From Maledivibacter halophilus (GTDB taxonomy: Bacteria > Bacillota > Clostridia > Peptostreptococcales > Caminicellaceae): a DNA stretch of 64,000 nucleotides. Under the pieces are notes generated by a model. That model made no database searches. It saw only the letters and a program-made list of their open reading frames with translations, and was not told where the DNA came from. Positions within the stretch are counted from its first letter, which is position 1. Each line of letters begins with the position of its first letter. This document shows, piece by piece, positions 47,315 to 56,637 of this stretch. The position numbers and the translations under genes are program-made. Location: assembly GCF_900167445.1 (NCBI RefSeq), contig NZ_FUZT01000005.1, positions 177,579 through 241,578 on the forward strand. Reading direction: 5' to 3'.

Positions 47315-48574
47315 ATGGATAGAAAAAACAGCCTTCATATCATTAATGATATTTCATATGATAGCTCATGGAGTTTCTATTTACGTGATAATACTTTATA
47401 TTACTATAAAGGAGAAAATCAGCATGAAAAACCTAAAAAATTAATAGATGATGTAAAACTCTTTGATTTATCCATCGATGATAAACAAAGAGTTCATATT
47501 CTGTGTGTAATAAATTCTGGCGAACTTATCTATATTATGCTCCAGAAAGACATCTGTAATAAAAAGATATTACAAAGCTTTCCAAAGGAAGTAAATAGTA
47601 TTGAACAAGTCAGAATATTATCACTTGGAGATGTCGTACATATATTTTACGACTTTAGAATTACTGGAAAAAATGCAAAATATTATAATTATAAATCCTT
47701 TATAATCCATTTATATAAAACTGAACATGAATGGATTCAATCATATATAGGTACATTTTATAAATCTATTAATCCAAAATTCTTTGTAGACATTGATAAA
47801 AATAAAAATTTATACTTTTTTTACTTAGATTCAGATCAAAAAGCACAATATATCAATTCCTTGACATTTACTAAAAAGAAATCAAAATGGTTTAATTGGA
47901 AGAAAATAAAATTGAATACTAATAATAATAAATTACTCAATATTATTATAGATTCCAACAATAGAATACATAGTATTTTTGCAAATTATAATTGCATGGA
48001 TATTTATTACGGGTATACTGAATCTTCATCTACCTTTAACAGATTTAATAAGCTAATTGACTGTGAAGAAACAAAATCTTTAGAATTCAGTATTTTTGAA
48101 TTTAATAGTGAAATATGGATAGTATGGTTGTGTGAAGAAAAGATTTACTATTCATCTTCAAAGAATTTTGGAGAAACCTGGAGCAATATTTTAGAATTTA
48201 CATCTGATGCACTTGAAAAAATAAATTATTCCTCTATCGATTGTATTTCAAATGTCTCTAAAACAATTTCTTCCTTTGGTTTCATAAATGATAATGAAAC
48301 CTTTATATTAGGAATAACTAAAATTCCTGAAATTAAAAATGAATATCCCGATGTCAATACAGATAGTAATGAATTATTTAATATTGATAGTATAGAGGAA
48401 ACGGAAAACAAAAATGCTGAAACAAATCAGAATCTATCTAATACTAACTCAAATATAGAAAACGAATTTTTAGATAATGAAAATTCAGATGCTTCAGATA
48501 TATTAAAAACAAAGGAAATAAACAATAATTCTATTTGGAAAAAAATTGCTAATTACCTTACATTAAAGGAATAA
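47315..48574 (+). CDS. Uncharacterised beta-propeller-like protein with Asp-box
   Basis: 419 aa from ATG 47315 (AAGGTGATGGG upstream). Repeated beta units (LSIDDKQRVHILCVINSGEL, VHIFYDF, VDIDKNKNLYFFYLD, IIIDSNNRIHSIF) suggest a propeller. SSSKNFGETW near residue 285 is an Asp-box/BNR-type motif. The tail (~350-419) is Asn/Glu/Asp-rich and ends in an amphipathic IWKKIANYL stretch. No signal peptide or catalytic sialidase residues are evident. Shares plan and composition with 45016-46461 and 56783-57814. Function unknown. Confidence 0.7.
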   Translation: MDRKNSLHIINDISYDSSWSFYLRDNTLYYYKGENQHEKPKKLIDDVKLFDLSIDDKQRVHILCVINSGELIYIMLQKDICNKKILQSFPKEVNSIEQVRILSLGDVVHIFYDFRITGKNAKYYNYKSFIIHLYKTEHEWIQSYIGTFYKSINPKFFVDIDKNKNLYFFYLDSDQKAQYINSLTFTKKKSKWFNWKKIKLNTNNNKLLNIIIDSNNRIHSIFANYNCMDIYYGYTESSSTFNRFNKLIDCEETKSLEFSIFEFNSEIWIVWLCEEKIYYSSSKNFGETWSNILEFTSDALEKINYSSIDCISNVSKTISSFGFINDNETFILGITKIPEIKNEYPDVNTDSNELFNIDSIEETENKNAETNQNLSNTNSNIENEFLDNENSDASDILKTKEINNNSIWKKIANYLTLKE

Positions 48575-48602
48575 ATTTCTTATGAAAATAAAAGAAAATA
48601 AA

Positions 48603-48668
48603 AAGCTCTAACAGTTATGTTAATATATTACCTCCCAGATGGAAAGAAAAAGATCTATGTTAGAGCTT
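48603..48668 (+). terminator. Possible terminator stem after the second propeller gene
   Basis: AAGCTCTAACA (48603-48613) and TGTTAGAGCTT (48658-48668) are perfectly complementary around a 44-base loop; weak T content follows. Could also be a structured 3' UTR. Confidence 0.35.
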
Positions 48669-48760
48669 AATAAATAAAATATTAACTTTGGTTTTAACAC
48701 CTAATAATATAGATATGTGACTGAGAAAAGAAGCTAAAGAAAGGGAAATAGCCCCTGGAG

Positions 48761-49711
48761 TTAGTTATCTTTAGCACATAAGTTCATCCTATCATGAAAC
48801 TTTTTAATTTTATTTTTAATTGATTTAACATCCAATCCATATTTTTTATATAATTCACCATAATTTCCTGATTCTCCAAACTTATCTTCAACTCCAATTA
48901 TTTCCATAGGCACTGGATTATTTTGTATTACTGTTTCAGCCACAGCACTTCCCAAACCACCATATATACTATGATCTTCTACTGTAACAATAGCCCCGGT
49001 TTTTTTAACAGATGATAATATCAATTTCTTATCTAGCGGTTTAATACTGGCCATATTTATAACTTCTAAGCTTATATTTTCTTTCAACAATTCTTCAGCA
49101 GCCAATAAAGCATAATACGTCATAATACCGTGAGCCACTACAGTAATATCCTTACCTTCTTTTAAAATATCACCTTTCCCAATTTCTGCTCTGTGATCAC
49201 TACTATATAAATTAGCCATCTCTGCCCTTCCTACTCTTAAATAAACAGGACCTTCATATTCCAGAGCTTTTTTTATAAAACTTCTTGTTTCTACTGCATC
49301 AGAGGGTGCCAGCACACTCATATTGGGAATAGTTCTCATAAGGGAAATATCTTCTAATGCCTGATGTGTAGCTCCATCACCTCCAACTGCCAATCCTGGG
49401 TGTGTAGCAATAATTTTTACATTATTATTACTATAAGCAATACATTGTCTTATTTGATCATATGCCCTACCCGTTGCAAAAACTGCAAATGTACTGGCAA
49501 CAGGTATATACCCCTCACTTGCTAATCCACCTGCCAATGACATCATATTTTGCTCGCATATACCTAAATTAAAATATCTATCGGGAAATTCATTCATAAA
49601 TTTAATTGTCTTTGTTGAAGTGGCTAAATCTGCACTTAGAACAACTATTTTATCATTTTTTTTCCCAATCTCAACTAATGTATCTCCCAAAACATCCCTT
49701 GGTGACTTCAT
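48761..49711 (-). CDS. Transketolase, C-terminal subunit
   Basis: 316 aa covering the pyrimidine-binding and C-terminal domains of transketolase (FNLGICEQNMMSLAGGLASEG with the cofactor glutamate, THPGLAVGGDGATHQALEDI, YLRVGRA). It needs the N-terminal subunit encoded just upstream (four-base overlap) to bind thiamine diphosphate. Split transketolases are common beside carbohydrate PTS genes in clostridia; here the substrate is likely a pentose phosphate from the ascorbate-type system. Confidence 0.9.
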   Translation of the reverse strand: MKSPRDVLGDTLVEIGKKNDKIVVLSADLATSTKTIKFMNEFPDRYFNLGICEQNMMSLAGGLASEGYIPVASTFAVFATGRAYDQIRQCIAYSNNNVKIIATHPGLAVGGDGATHQALEDISLMRTIPNMSVLAPSDAVETRSFIKKALEYEGPVYLRVGRAEMANLYSSDHRAEIGKGDILKEGKDITVVAHGIMTYYALLAAEELLKENISLEVINMASIKPLDKKLILSSVKKTGAIVTVEDHSIYGGLGSAVAETVIQNNPVPMEIIGVEDKFGESGNYGELYKKYGLDVKSIKNKIKKFHDRMNLCAKDN

Positions 49712-50526
49712 GATAAAACCACCTCCCTATGCCTTTCAATGTCCTTTTTAGCAATTTTATACTGCTTCTCATCAATTTTATTGCAATGCCAGCCTATTTG
49801 ATTTTCCATAAAGGAAATCCCCTTTCCCTTTATGGTATTTGCAATAATTGCTGTTGGTCCTCTATTATTTTTATTAAGGCTATCCAAAATCTCTTGCATA
49901 TTGTGTCCATTAATAGTTTCTACATTCCATCCGAAAGATAAGAATTTGTCTTCTAAATTTTTAAAGCTTAATTCATCAATTAATGTTTGATCTAGCTGAA
50001 GCTTATTGTGATCCACTATTACAGTTAAATTGTCAAGCTTTAAATGATTTGCGCCTGCAACGGCTTCCCAATTTTGTCCTTCTTGAAGTTCTCCATCACC
50101 CACCATAACAAATACTCTACTTTTTAAATCCTTAAGCTTTAATGCCAAAGCCTTTCCCATTCCATAAGATATTCCCTGACCTAAAGAACCTGCTGTCATT
50201 TCTATTCCTGGAGTTTTTCTAGTATCAGGATGTCCTTGTAAAATAGAGTTTATGCTTTTATATCGATAAAGGTTTTCCATTGGAAAATATCCTAAATCTG
50301 CAAGTATAACATATAAGCCTAAAACTCCATGGCCTTTACTTAGAATAAATCTATCTCTATCATCATTTTTAGGTTCATTAGGATATATTTTCATGACCCT
50401 ATAATAAAGAGCAGTTAAAATATCTATTGTAGATAAAGCACCTCCAACATGACATTTACCAATCTCATATGCAAAATCAATAACTTTTTCTCGTATGTAA
50501 GCAGCTTTCAATTCTAAGTCTTTCAT
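49708..50526 (-). CDS. Transketolase, N-terminal (ThDP-binding) subunit
   Basis: 272 aa with HVGGALSTIDILTALYY, LSKGHGVLGLY, GSLGQGISYGMGKA and the ThDP/Mg motif VGDGELQEGQNWEAVAGANHLKLDN. Pairs with the C-terminal subunit downstream to form one active enzyme. ATG with GGGAGGT. 152 bases after the PTS IIC gene; a short repeat copy lies in the gap. Confidence 0.9.
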   Translation of the reverse strand: MKDLELKAAYIREKVIDFAYEIGKCHVGGALSTIDILTALYYRVMKIYPNEPKNDDRDRFILSKGHGVLGLYVILADLGYFPMENLYRYKSINSILQGHPDTRKTPGIEMTAGSLGQGISYGMGKALALKLKDLKSRVFVMVGDGELQEGQNWEAVAGANHLKLDNLTVIVDHNKLQLDQTLIDELSFKNLEDKFLSFGWNVETINGHNMQEILDSLNKNNRGPTAIIANTIKGKGISFMENQIGWHCNKIDEKQYKIAKKDIERHREVVLS

Positions 50527-50652
50527 TTGTTTTTTCTACCTCCCTTTAAAGCTTTTTACTAAATTAACCTGTTGTGCTATTAAATCAAGTTTTCTGTTTT
50601 AAAATATAACTTAGGAAATATTAATACTCCCCATATAAAAACTAGTACAACA

Positions 50653-50682
50653 AGTTAAATTAGAGTTATACAATTTCCTCAA
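50653..50682 (+). repeat. 30-bp deletion form of the MITE-like repeat, overlapping a stop codon
   Basis: AGTTAAATTAGAGTTATACAATTTCCTCAA matches 10972-11001 apart from its left end. On the minus strand its TGA terminus supplies the stop codon of the PTS IIC gene (50679-50681). Confidence 0.65.
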
Positions 50683-51947
50683 CTACCAAAAATTCTTAAT
50701 ATATTCCCTAACAAAATTCCTACAACACCAAAGTCTGCATCGCTAAATGTTGCATTGGCATAACCTAAATCTCCTAAAACCGGCATTAATAACACTGGTA
50801 AAAAGGTTATTAAAATTCCATGGGCAAATGCCCCTAATATAGCTCCCCTTTTACCACCGGTGGCATTACCGAATACCCCCGATGTAGCCCCACAGAAAAA
50901 GTGTGGAACAACTCCTGGAATAATTACTGGCAGCCCTAATATCATTAATATAAACATTCCTACAACTCCAGCCGCAAAGCTAGATAAAAATCCAATTAAT
51001 ACAGCTGTAGGTGCATATGGGAATACAACAGGGCAGTCCAAAGCAGGTTTTGCGTCAGGCACCAGCTTTTCTGCAAATCCTTTAAAGGCTGGAACTATTT
51101 CAGCTAGAATCATTCTAACTCCTTGCAATATAATGAATACTCCTGCAGCAAAGGTTATTGCCTGAATTATTGAAAATACTATGAAATGTTGGCCTCCACT
51201 TACCTTTTCTGTAAATTCCTTTCCAGCTGCAATAGCTGAAATCAAATAGATTATACCCATGGTAAATGCAATAGCCACTGGTGTATCCCTTAAAAAGGAC
51301 AGTCCCTTTGGTAATTTCATATCTTCAGTTGAATTTTCTTTATTACCAAACCACTTACCTATATAGCCTGCTAAAACATAGCCTGTTGTACCAAAATGAG
51401 CAAAGGCCACTTCATCTGTACCAGTTATATCCTTCATGAATTGCTGTGCAATGGCTGGAAAAAATACCATTACAATACCTAAAATAATTGATCCTAATGC
51501 CACTAAAGCTACTCCTGACATTCCACCTGCTGCCAATATTGCAGCTATCATAATTCCCATATATAAAGTATGATGGCCAGTTAAAAATATATATTTCCAC
51601 TTCGTAAATCTTGCTATAATTATATTTACAATCATCCCAAAAAACATAATCAATGCCATTTCTTTTCCAAATGCTTTTTGAGCAATTGAAACTACAGCTT
51701 CGTTATTTGGTACTATACCTGTTATGTTGAAGCCATGCTGGAACATTTCAGAAAAATTATTCAATGATCCTACTACTACATCTGCTCCAGCTCCAAGAAT
51801 AATAAATCCCATTATAGTTTTTAATGTGCCTTTTATACAATCTGTCGATGACTTTTTCTGAGCCAATAACCCCAATAATGCAACTAGTCCAACTAGAACT
51901 GCAGGTACACTTAAAACATCATACATTAAAAATCTAAAAAATGACAT
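50679..51947 (-). CDS. Ascorbate-type PTS IIC component (UlaA/SgaT family)
   Basis: 422-aa multi-helix permease with the UlaA-type features LGLLAQKKSSTDCIKGTLKTIMGFIILGAGADVV, TGHHTLYMGIMIAAIL, GTTGYVLAGYIGKWFG and PHFFCGATSGVFGNATGGKRGA. Works with the small IIB protein encoded upstream. Because the family includes many non-ascorbate transporters and no UlaD/E/F or UlaG enzymes are present, the substrate is uncertain; the transketolase genes suggest a product entering the pentose phosphate pathway. Its stop codon lies within a repeat. Confidence 0.88.
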   Translation of the reverse strand: MSFFRFLMYDVLSVPAVLVGLVALLGLLAQKKSSTDCIKGTLKTIMGFIILGAGADVVVGSLNNFSEMFQHGFNITGIVPNNEAVVSIAQKAFGKEMALIMFFGMIVNIIIARFTKWKYIFLTGHHTLYMGIMIAAILAAGGMSGVALVALGSIILGIVMVFFPAIAQQFMKDITGTDEVAFAHFGTTGYVLAGYIGKWFGNKENSTEDMKLPKGLSFLRDTPVAIAFTMGIIYLISAIAAGKEFTEKVSGGQHFIVFSIIQAITFAAGVFIILQGVRMILAEIVPAFKGFAEKLVPDAKPALDCPVVFPYAPTAVLIGFLSSFAAGVVGMFILMILGLPVIIPGVVPHFFCGATSGVFGNATGGKRGAILGAFAHGILITFLPVLLMPVLGDLGYANATFSDADFGVVGILLGNILRIFGS

Positions 51948-52005
51948 TTCTTTCCCCCTCCACTTTTTTAAATCTTTAAATTATACTTATGCCGTCTAAA
52001 ATAGA

Positions 52006-52287
52006 CTACAAAGCCCCAAGCTTCTTAAATGTTTCTTCAAGCTGTTTTTTCATATCAGCCTTGTCTATCATACTCTTTAGAGAAATAACTTCACCATCTA
52101 TTCCCTCAAGTTGACTGGTAATATCCTTTGTACCAATATAAATATCAGCTCCTTCTCCTTTTGCTGATCCTAAATCTGTATGATCCACTTGAGCATTTAC
52201 TCCTAAATCTTTAATAATTTCTTTTATGCTCATTTCCATCATGAAACTGCTCCCTAATCCACTTCCGCATACTACTAGTATTTTCAC
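52006..52287 (-). CDS. Ascorbate-type PTS IIB component (UlaB family)
   Basis: 93 aa from GTG 52287 (GGAGGTG upstream; GTG 52296 is less well placed). ILVVCGSGLGSSFMMEM carries the phosphorylated cysteine. Receives phosphate from an EIIA, probably the C-terminal EIIA domain of the adjacent regulator or a separate protein, and passes it to sugar at the IIC permease. Confidence 0.9.
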   Translation of the reverse strand: MKILVVCGSGLGSSFMMEMSIKEIIKDLGVNAQVDHTDLGSAKGEGADIYIGTKDITSQLEGIDGEVISLKSMIDKADMKKQLEETFKKLGAL

Positions 52288-52303
52288 ATATGACACCTCC
52301 CTT

Positions 52304-54424
52304 CTATTTTGAATATTTTTCTAAAATCTTAATAACTTCTTTCTTTTCTTTTGCATTTAAAATTTTTTTTACATCTTCAGAATTATTTAATAATCCCATG
52401 AGCTGAGATAAAGCCTTTAAATGCGTTTCATTATCTATTGCAGCAAGGGTTATTATAAGATTAACGGGATCATTATCTTCATTGCCAAATTCAACTGGAT
52501 TTTTCAATGTCATAATACTCATGGATAATTTCTTTACTCCTTCCTCTGGTCTGGCATGGGGTAATGCTATTCCCGGTGCTATCACAATGTATGGTCCAAT
52601 TTCCTTTATTTTATTTATAATTCCATGGATATATCTTGGTGTAATATAGTCTTTATCTAAGAGTATTTTCCCACCCTTGTATACAGCATCTTCCCAATCA
52701 ACTACTTCCATGTTTAATTCAATATTGTCACATGTTATCAAATCCTTCAGCATAGGCTTTCCTCCTTCAAATTCATTACCCTTTTCACTATTTTTCAAAA
52801 TAAAAGTTATCTCATTTTGTAACTGTTCATAATTCCTTACATCACAATGATTCGATATTGAATTCATTATTCTTATTACTATATTTTCTGTTAAACTATT
52901 ATTTTTAATTTGAGATACATTAAGGGTATTCTCTATTAATTTACAATCCTCCCAACTCAGTAGAGGATTTACAACCAATGTGGCAAAAAATTTATTCTCT
53001 ATGTCTATCGTTGATATTATAAAATCTATTTTTTCATCCTTGTATTTATTACAGTCAAATATTGATATTGTATCTACTATATTTATCTGGGGAAATTTAA
53101 CTTTTAACTGTGCCTCTAAAAGTTTTGATGTTCCAACTCCACTACCACAAACTACCAGAACATGCACTTTGCCATCATGGCTATTTTCTTGATTATGTAA
53201 TGCACAAGCAAAATGCATGGCTATATAGCCAATTTCATCGTCATTTGCCTTAAAGTCATAGGTGTTTTCTACTATCTTAAATACTTTTTTAGTTGTTAAA
53301 TATATATGTTTATATCTATTTTTAATATCCTTCAATAATGGATTTTCTATCTTAATATCAAATTTAATTCTATATATAGCTGGTCTTAAATGAAGAGTTA
53401 AATTTTTAGTCAAAAAATTTTTATTTGTAATAGTAACACCATATTCCTTTTCAAAATTTCTAATCAACATCTGAGTCAAATCAAATACTAATTCATTTTC
53501 AAACTGACTATTAAGATCTTTTTGAACCCTCGTTCCAACAAGATGCATAGTCATATATGCTATTTCATCATCGGGAATTTTTATATTAAATTTCTCTTCT
53601 AATTTTTCAGCTAATTTTACAGCAATTTTAAACTCAGAAAATTTTTTGATCTTATTTAAATTATCTCCTGACATTTTAATTTCCTTATTGGAAAGTAATC
53701 TTTTTATGGCAATAGCTAAATGAGTAATTAAATTCATATAAGAATTATATGTAAATTCCTTTTTTAATAATTTTTCAGCATATTTTACACACTCTTCAAT
53801 ATAATTTATATCTATTTTATTAAATAAATTTTTCAGCTCCTTTGATATACAATTATCTACTTCGTACATCCCATTAATTACTTTTATAATATCTATGGCC
53901 ATATCTTTGTTAAGAATCTGCGTCATTAATTCTTTTACCGAACTTCTTTTTTTGTTTTCTTTACCCTCGAGAAAATATCCAATTCCTGTTTTCCCAACTA
54001 ATTTCACTTCACGTTCTTTAAACCATAATCTAAGAGCTTTTAATTCTTTCAATATTGTATTTTTACTTACAAATAAAATATTTTGTAATTCTTTAATAGT
54101 AATAGGTTCACTTGAATCTAAAAGCTTCAATGCTATAATTTTTTTCCTTTCATCACTTGAATTTACATATGAATATGCTTCAATATCCCTTAAAGACTCT
54201 TTTATAACATTTTTTTCTTCATTATCAATTGTTATCCCTTTACCATGTAGCCTTTGCAACTTATTCATATTTTTGCTGACTAGCCAATCATCAATCTTTT
54301 TTAAATCATATCTAATAGTTCTCTGGGAAATATTTAATCTTCTTGATAAAGTTTTTACAGTAACTGAATCTCCTTCATCAATTATATTCAATAAAATAGC
54401 AGAAGATCTTTTATCTAAAATCAT
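52304..54424 (-). CDS. PRD-containing transcriptional regulator with EIIB- and EIIA-like domains (BglG/MtlR type)
   Basis: 706 aa. N-terminal DeoR-like HTH (VKTLSRRLNISQRTIRYDLKKI) and a second HTH (ITIKELQNILFVSKNTILKELKAL). Two PRDs follow, with histidines in ITHLAIAIKRL, YMTMHLVGTR, TLHLRPAIYR and YIAMHFACAL, then an EIIB-like domain (VLVVCGSGVGTSKLLEAQ) and an EIIA-Fru/Mtl domain (APGIALPHARPEEG, phosphorylatable His). Phosphorylation by PTS proteins should set its activity as an operon activator. First gene of the 48761-54424 operon, eight-base gap before the IIB stop region. Confidence 0.9.
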   Translation of the reverse strand: MILDKRSSAILLNIIDEGDSVTVKTLSRRLNISQRTIRYDLKKIDDWLVSKNMNKLQRLHGKGITIDNEEKNVIKESLRDIEAYSYVNSSDERKKIIALKLLDSSEPITIKELQNILFVSKNTILKELKALRLWFKEREVKLVGKTGIGYFLEGKENKKRSSVKELMTQILNKDMAIDIIKVINGMYEVDNCISKELKNLFNKIDINYIEECVKYAEKLLKKEFTYNSYMNLITHLAIAIKRLLSNKEIKMSGDNLNKIKKFSEFKIAVKLAEKLEEKFNIKIPDDEIAYMTMHLVGTRVQKDLNSQFENELVFDLTQMLIRNFEKEYGVTITNKNFLTKNLTLHLRPAIYRIKFDIKIENPLLKDIKNRYKHIYLTTKKVFKIVENTYDFKANDDEIGYIAMHFACALHNQENSHDGKVHVLVVCGSGVGTSKLLEAQLKVKFPQINIVDTISIFDCNKYKDEKIDFIISTIDIENKFFATLVVNPLLSWEDCKLIENTLNVSQIKNNSLTENIVIRIMNSISNHCDVRNYEQLQNEITFILKNSEKGNEFEGGKPMLKDLITCDNIELNMEVVDWEDAVYKGGKILLDKDYITPRYIHGIINKIKEIGPYIVIAPGIALPHARPEEGVKKLSMSIMTLKNPVEFGNEDNDPVNLIITLAAIDNETHLKALSQLMGLLNNSEDVKKILNAKEKKEVIKILEKYSK

Positions 54425-54674
54425 TTAATCTCATCCTTTACTTTAATTTTATCTCTAGAATCTATTCTATAAAAGTGCATAATATGTTGATTATCATCCT
54501 GCAAAATTGGAATATCTAATTTTTTATGGCAAAATTAATCAAAATGAATATAAAATTCAATTGTAATAAAAAAAGATAAATCATGTAAAAAATTGGATGT
54601 CGAATTTTGTAGAATCCTTTTCTATCTTTTGGTATCATATATATATGAAAAAAATCTAACTAGAAGGTGATGAA

Positions 54675-55538
54675 ATGAATTTCAAAAAAAATCTCTCGAA
54701 GATTACTTCGATAGCTATTCTTTCCACTTCACTAATTTCTTTTATTCCTGTAAATTCTTATGGTGCTACATATTACACTTCAGACGGATATAACTCTTCT
54801 AATCCATATACAACAAACTATACTTCAACAAATACTACAATTACTAGATATTATTCAAAAGATAACAGTACTACCTCTAATCCAAGCAACAACAATTCTG
54901 TTGAATCTAATTATTCATCAAATGAAAACATACAGTCTAATCCACAAAGCTATGGAAATTATAGTGTATCATCAAGTGGTTCTGTAACAAGATATTACTC
55001 AAAAAATACACAACCAGATTACAACACTAATACTTCAAATACTTCAAATACCTCAAATACTTCAAATGAAAATACTAATTATACAAATAATACTGATACC
55101 TCTAATAGTAATTCGACTTCCACTGATACAAGTAGCTCTTCTTCCTTTAAAGGAGATGTAGAAACACAAAAAATGCTTTCTTTAATTAATGAAGAAAGAA
55201 CTAAAAAAGGTCTAAAACCCCTTATACTTCATGAAAAGCTCACTTCTGTGGCAGAGCTTAAGGCAAAGGATATGGTAAAAAATAATTATTTATCCCATAC
55301 TTCGGCTACCTATGGAAGTATATATACTATGATAAAAAATGCAGGTATAAGCTATTATAACGCTGGAGAAAATATCGCCAGGGCCTTTAGCATTGAAAGT
55401 GCCCATAATAATTTTATGAACTCCTACATGCATAAAAGAGCAATTTTAGCCGATCATTTTACCCATGTAGGTATAGGAATTGAAAAAGAAAGTGGTGGCA
55501 TGTATAAGATTTCTGTAATGTTTATAGAAGAAAAGTAA
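54675..55538 (+). CDS. Secreted CAP-domain (YkwD-like) protein
   Basis: 287 aa. A signal peptide (Lys-rich start, hydrophobic IAILSTSLISFIPV, cleavage near SYGA) is followed by a Ser/Thr/Asn/Tyr-rich region of ~120 residues with two TRYYSK repeats and an NTS tripeptide array encoded by a 9-base DNA repeat (about 55029-55067). The C-terminal ~125 residues are a CAP/SCP domain: LINEERTKKGLKPL, YLSHTSATYG, NAGENIA, HKRAILADHFTHVGIGI. Clostridial and Bacillus homologues occur in spore coats or cell envelopes; the biochemical role is unknown. Plus strand, own terminator. Confidence 0.85.
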   Translation: MNFKKNLSKITSIAILSTSLISFIPVNSYGATYYTSDGYNSSNPYTTNYTSTNTTITRYYSKDNSTTSNPSNNNSVESNYSSNENIQSNPQSYGNYSVSSSGSVTRYYSKNTQPDYNTNTSNTSNTSNTSNENTNYTNNTDTSNSNSTSTDTSSSSSFKGDVETQKMLSLINEERTKKGLKPLILHEKLTSVAELKAKDMVKNNYLSHTSATYGSIYTMIKNAGISYYNAGENIARAFSIESAHNNFMNSYMHKRAILADHFTHVGIGIEKESGGMYKISVMFIEEK

Positions 55539-55564
55539 AAAAGGCTGAATTTTTCAGCCTTTTT
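55538..55564. terminator. Bidirectional terminator between CAP and cysteine-rich genes
   Basis: AAAAAGGCTGAA (55538-55549) pairs with TTCAGCCTTTTT (55553-55564), with A and T tracts on the outer sides, serving both the plus-strand CAP gene and the minus-strand gene ending at 55572. Confidence 0.9.
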
Positions 55565-55571
55565 CTAATAT

Positions 55572-56462
55572 TTACTCATTTTCATCTGGAGATGGTGGGT
55601 CAACAATTTTAGCATTTATCTGTTCTGGGAATAATCTTGGGAATTCTACACATAACCCGCCTTGGTCTTCGAATTCACAGAATCCTGTAGATAATACACA
55701 AAGCTGCACTGGAACTTTAACTTTCTTTTCACATATAATACAAAATACTAATATAGGTCCAGTAATTACTAAAGTATTACCATCTACGCTAAGACTTCCT
55801 AATCCAAAAGGAAGTATCAAATCACATAATACTCCACAGAATATAGCTAAGGATGGTTTTGTTGCTGCTGCCGTTGATGGTGTACAAAGTCGCGCAAATT
55901 TCCTAAGGCTTATTGGATCTAGCATTGAAAGATCAATAGTTTCACTAACTGAGAATTTCTTTTCTTCTCCATCGGTTTTTAAAACTGTTCCTTTAACCTT
56001 AATTTCTACTTCTCCTTCAACGGTTATTCTCTGGTCAACAACTATTGGTGTTCCCTTTCCCTCTGCATCACATTCTGATGTATCTACACATGCTAGATTT
56101 ATCTGGTTTATACCTCCAGGACCTGGTACAAAAGTAGGATCACATGGTGTAGTTTGCCCATTAATAGATAATACATTGTCCCTTATTATAAGTCCAGCAC
56201 TATTACATGTTATAGTCACATCAATAAACTCTTCAATGTCAGTTCCAGCAATCGGAAAATTACTAATCCTTAATTCTGGAATTACTCTGTCTACTTCATC
56301 TCTAAGTTGGATAGCGTCATATACTTTTTCAACAAATATACATTCATTCGTTATTACCTCTGGATCATATTTTGCTGGAGTAATACATCCTGTATTTGCT
56401 CTACAACAATCATTCTTACTTTGTTCCATGATTCCAGATTTATTGTATATTCTCTTACCCAT
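55572..56462 (-). CDS. Cysteine-rich probable spore-surface protein
   Basis: 296 aa, no signal peptide. Many cysteines are spread through it (DCCRANTGCITP near the N-terminus, ITCNSAG, NLACVDTSECDAEG, RLCTPSTAA, AIFCGVLCDLI, FCIICEKKV, CVLSTGFC, GLCVEF) in beta-rich segments. This composition is that of cross-linked spore coat or exosporium proteins such as C. sporogenes CsxA, although I cannot assign it to that family. A sigma-K-like promoter upstream (56561-56588) supports mother-cell expression. Preceded by GGGAGG. Confidence 0.65.
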   Translation of the reverse strand: MGKRIYNKSGIMEQSKNDCCRANTGCITPAKYDPEVITNECIFVEKVYDAIQLRDEVDRVIPELRISNFPIAGTDIEEFIDVTITCNSAGLIIRDNVLSINGQTTPCDPTFVPGPGGINQINLACVDTSECDAEGKGTPIVVDQRITVEGEVEIKVKGTVLKTDGEEKKFSVSETIDLSMLDPISLRKFARLCTPSTAAATKPSLAIFCGVLCDLILPFGLGSLSVDGNTLVITGPILVFCIICEKKVKVPVQLCVLSTGFCEFEDQGGLCVEFPRLFPEQINAKIVDPPSPDENE

Positions 56463-56560
56463 AATCTAAAATAACCTCCCTACTAATAATTTTGATTTCC
56501 AATTAATCACTTCGATTTTTATAACCTAATTATTAAACAACGAAGTCTTTATATCTACTT

Positions 56561-56588
56561 CAGTATATGAAGTCCTCTTTTTATTTGT
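56561..56588 (-). promoter_or_regulatory. Candidate sigma-K promoter of the cysteine-rich gene
   Basis: On the minus strand AC (56588-56587), 17 bases, then CATATACTG (56569-56561), close to the sigma-K consensus AC-N16/17-CATANNNTA (last base differs). It lies ~100 bases upstream of the start codon. The same spacing is seen before the CsxC-like gene. The 320-base gap 56463-56782 holds this promoter and a full repeat element. Confidence 0.45.
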
Positions 56589-56637
56589 TACAAATTGAGT
56601 TATATATTTTTAATCTTACGAATATATTTTTATAAGT

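Noticed and set aside
48761-54424. Dedicated L-ascorbate utilisation operon
   Set aside because: The PTS proteins are UlaA/UlaB-like, but the lactonase, decarboxylase and epimerase genes of ascorbate breakdown are absent; only the transporter family is claimed.
53895-54428. 177-codon plus-strand frame opposite the PRD regulator
   Set aside because: Composition is the mirror of the regulator gene and it has no ribosome site.
54425-54674. Sigma-54 promoter near TTATGGCAAAATTAATC upstream of the CAP gene
   Set aside because: Has a TGGCA-like half but no TTGC element at the required spacing.
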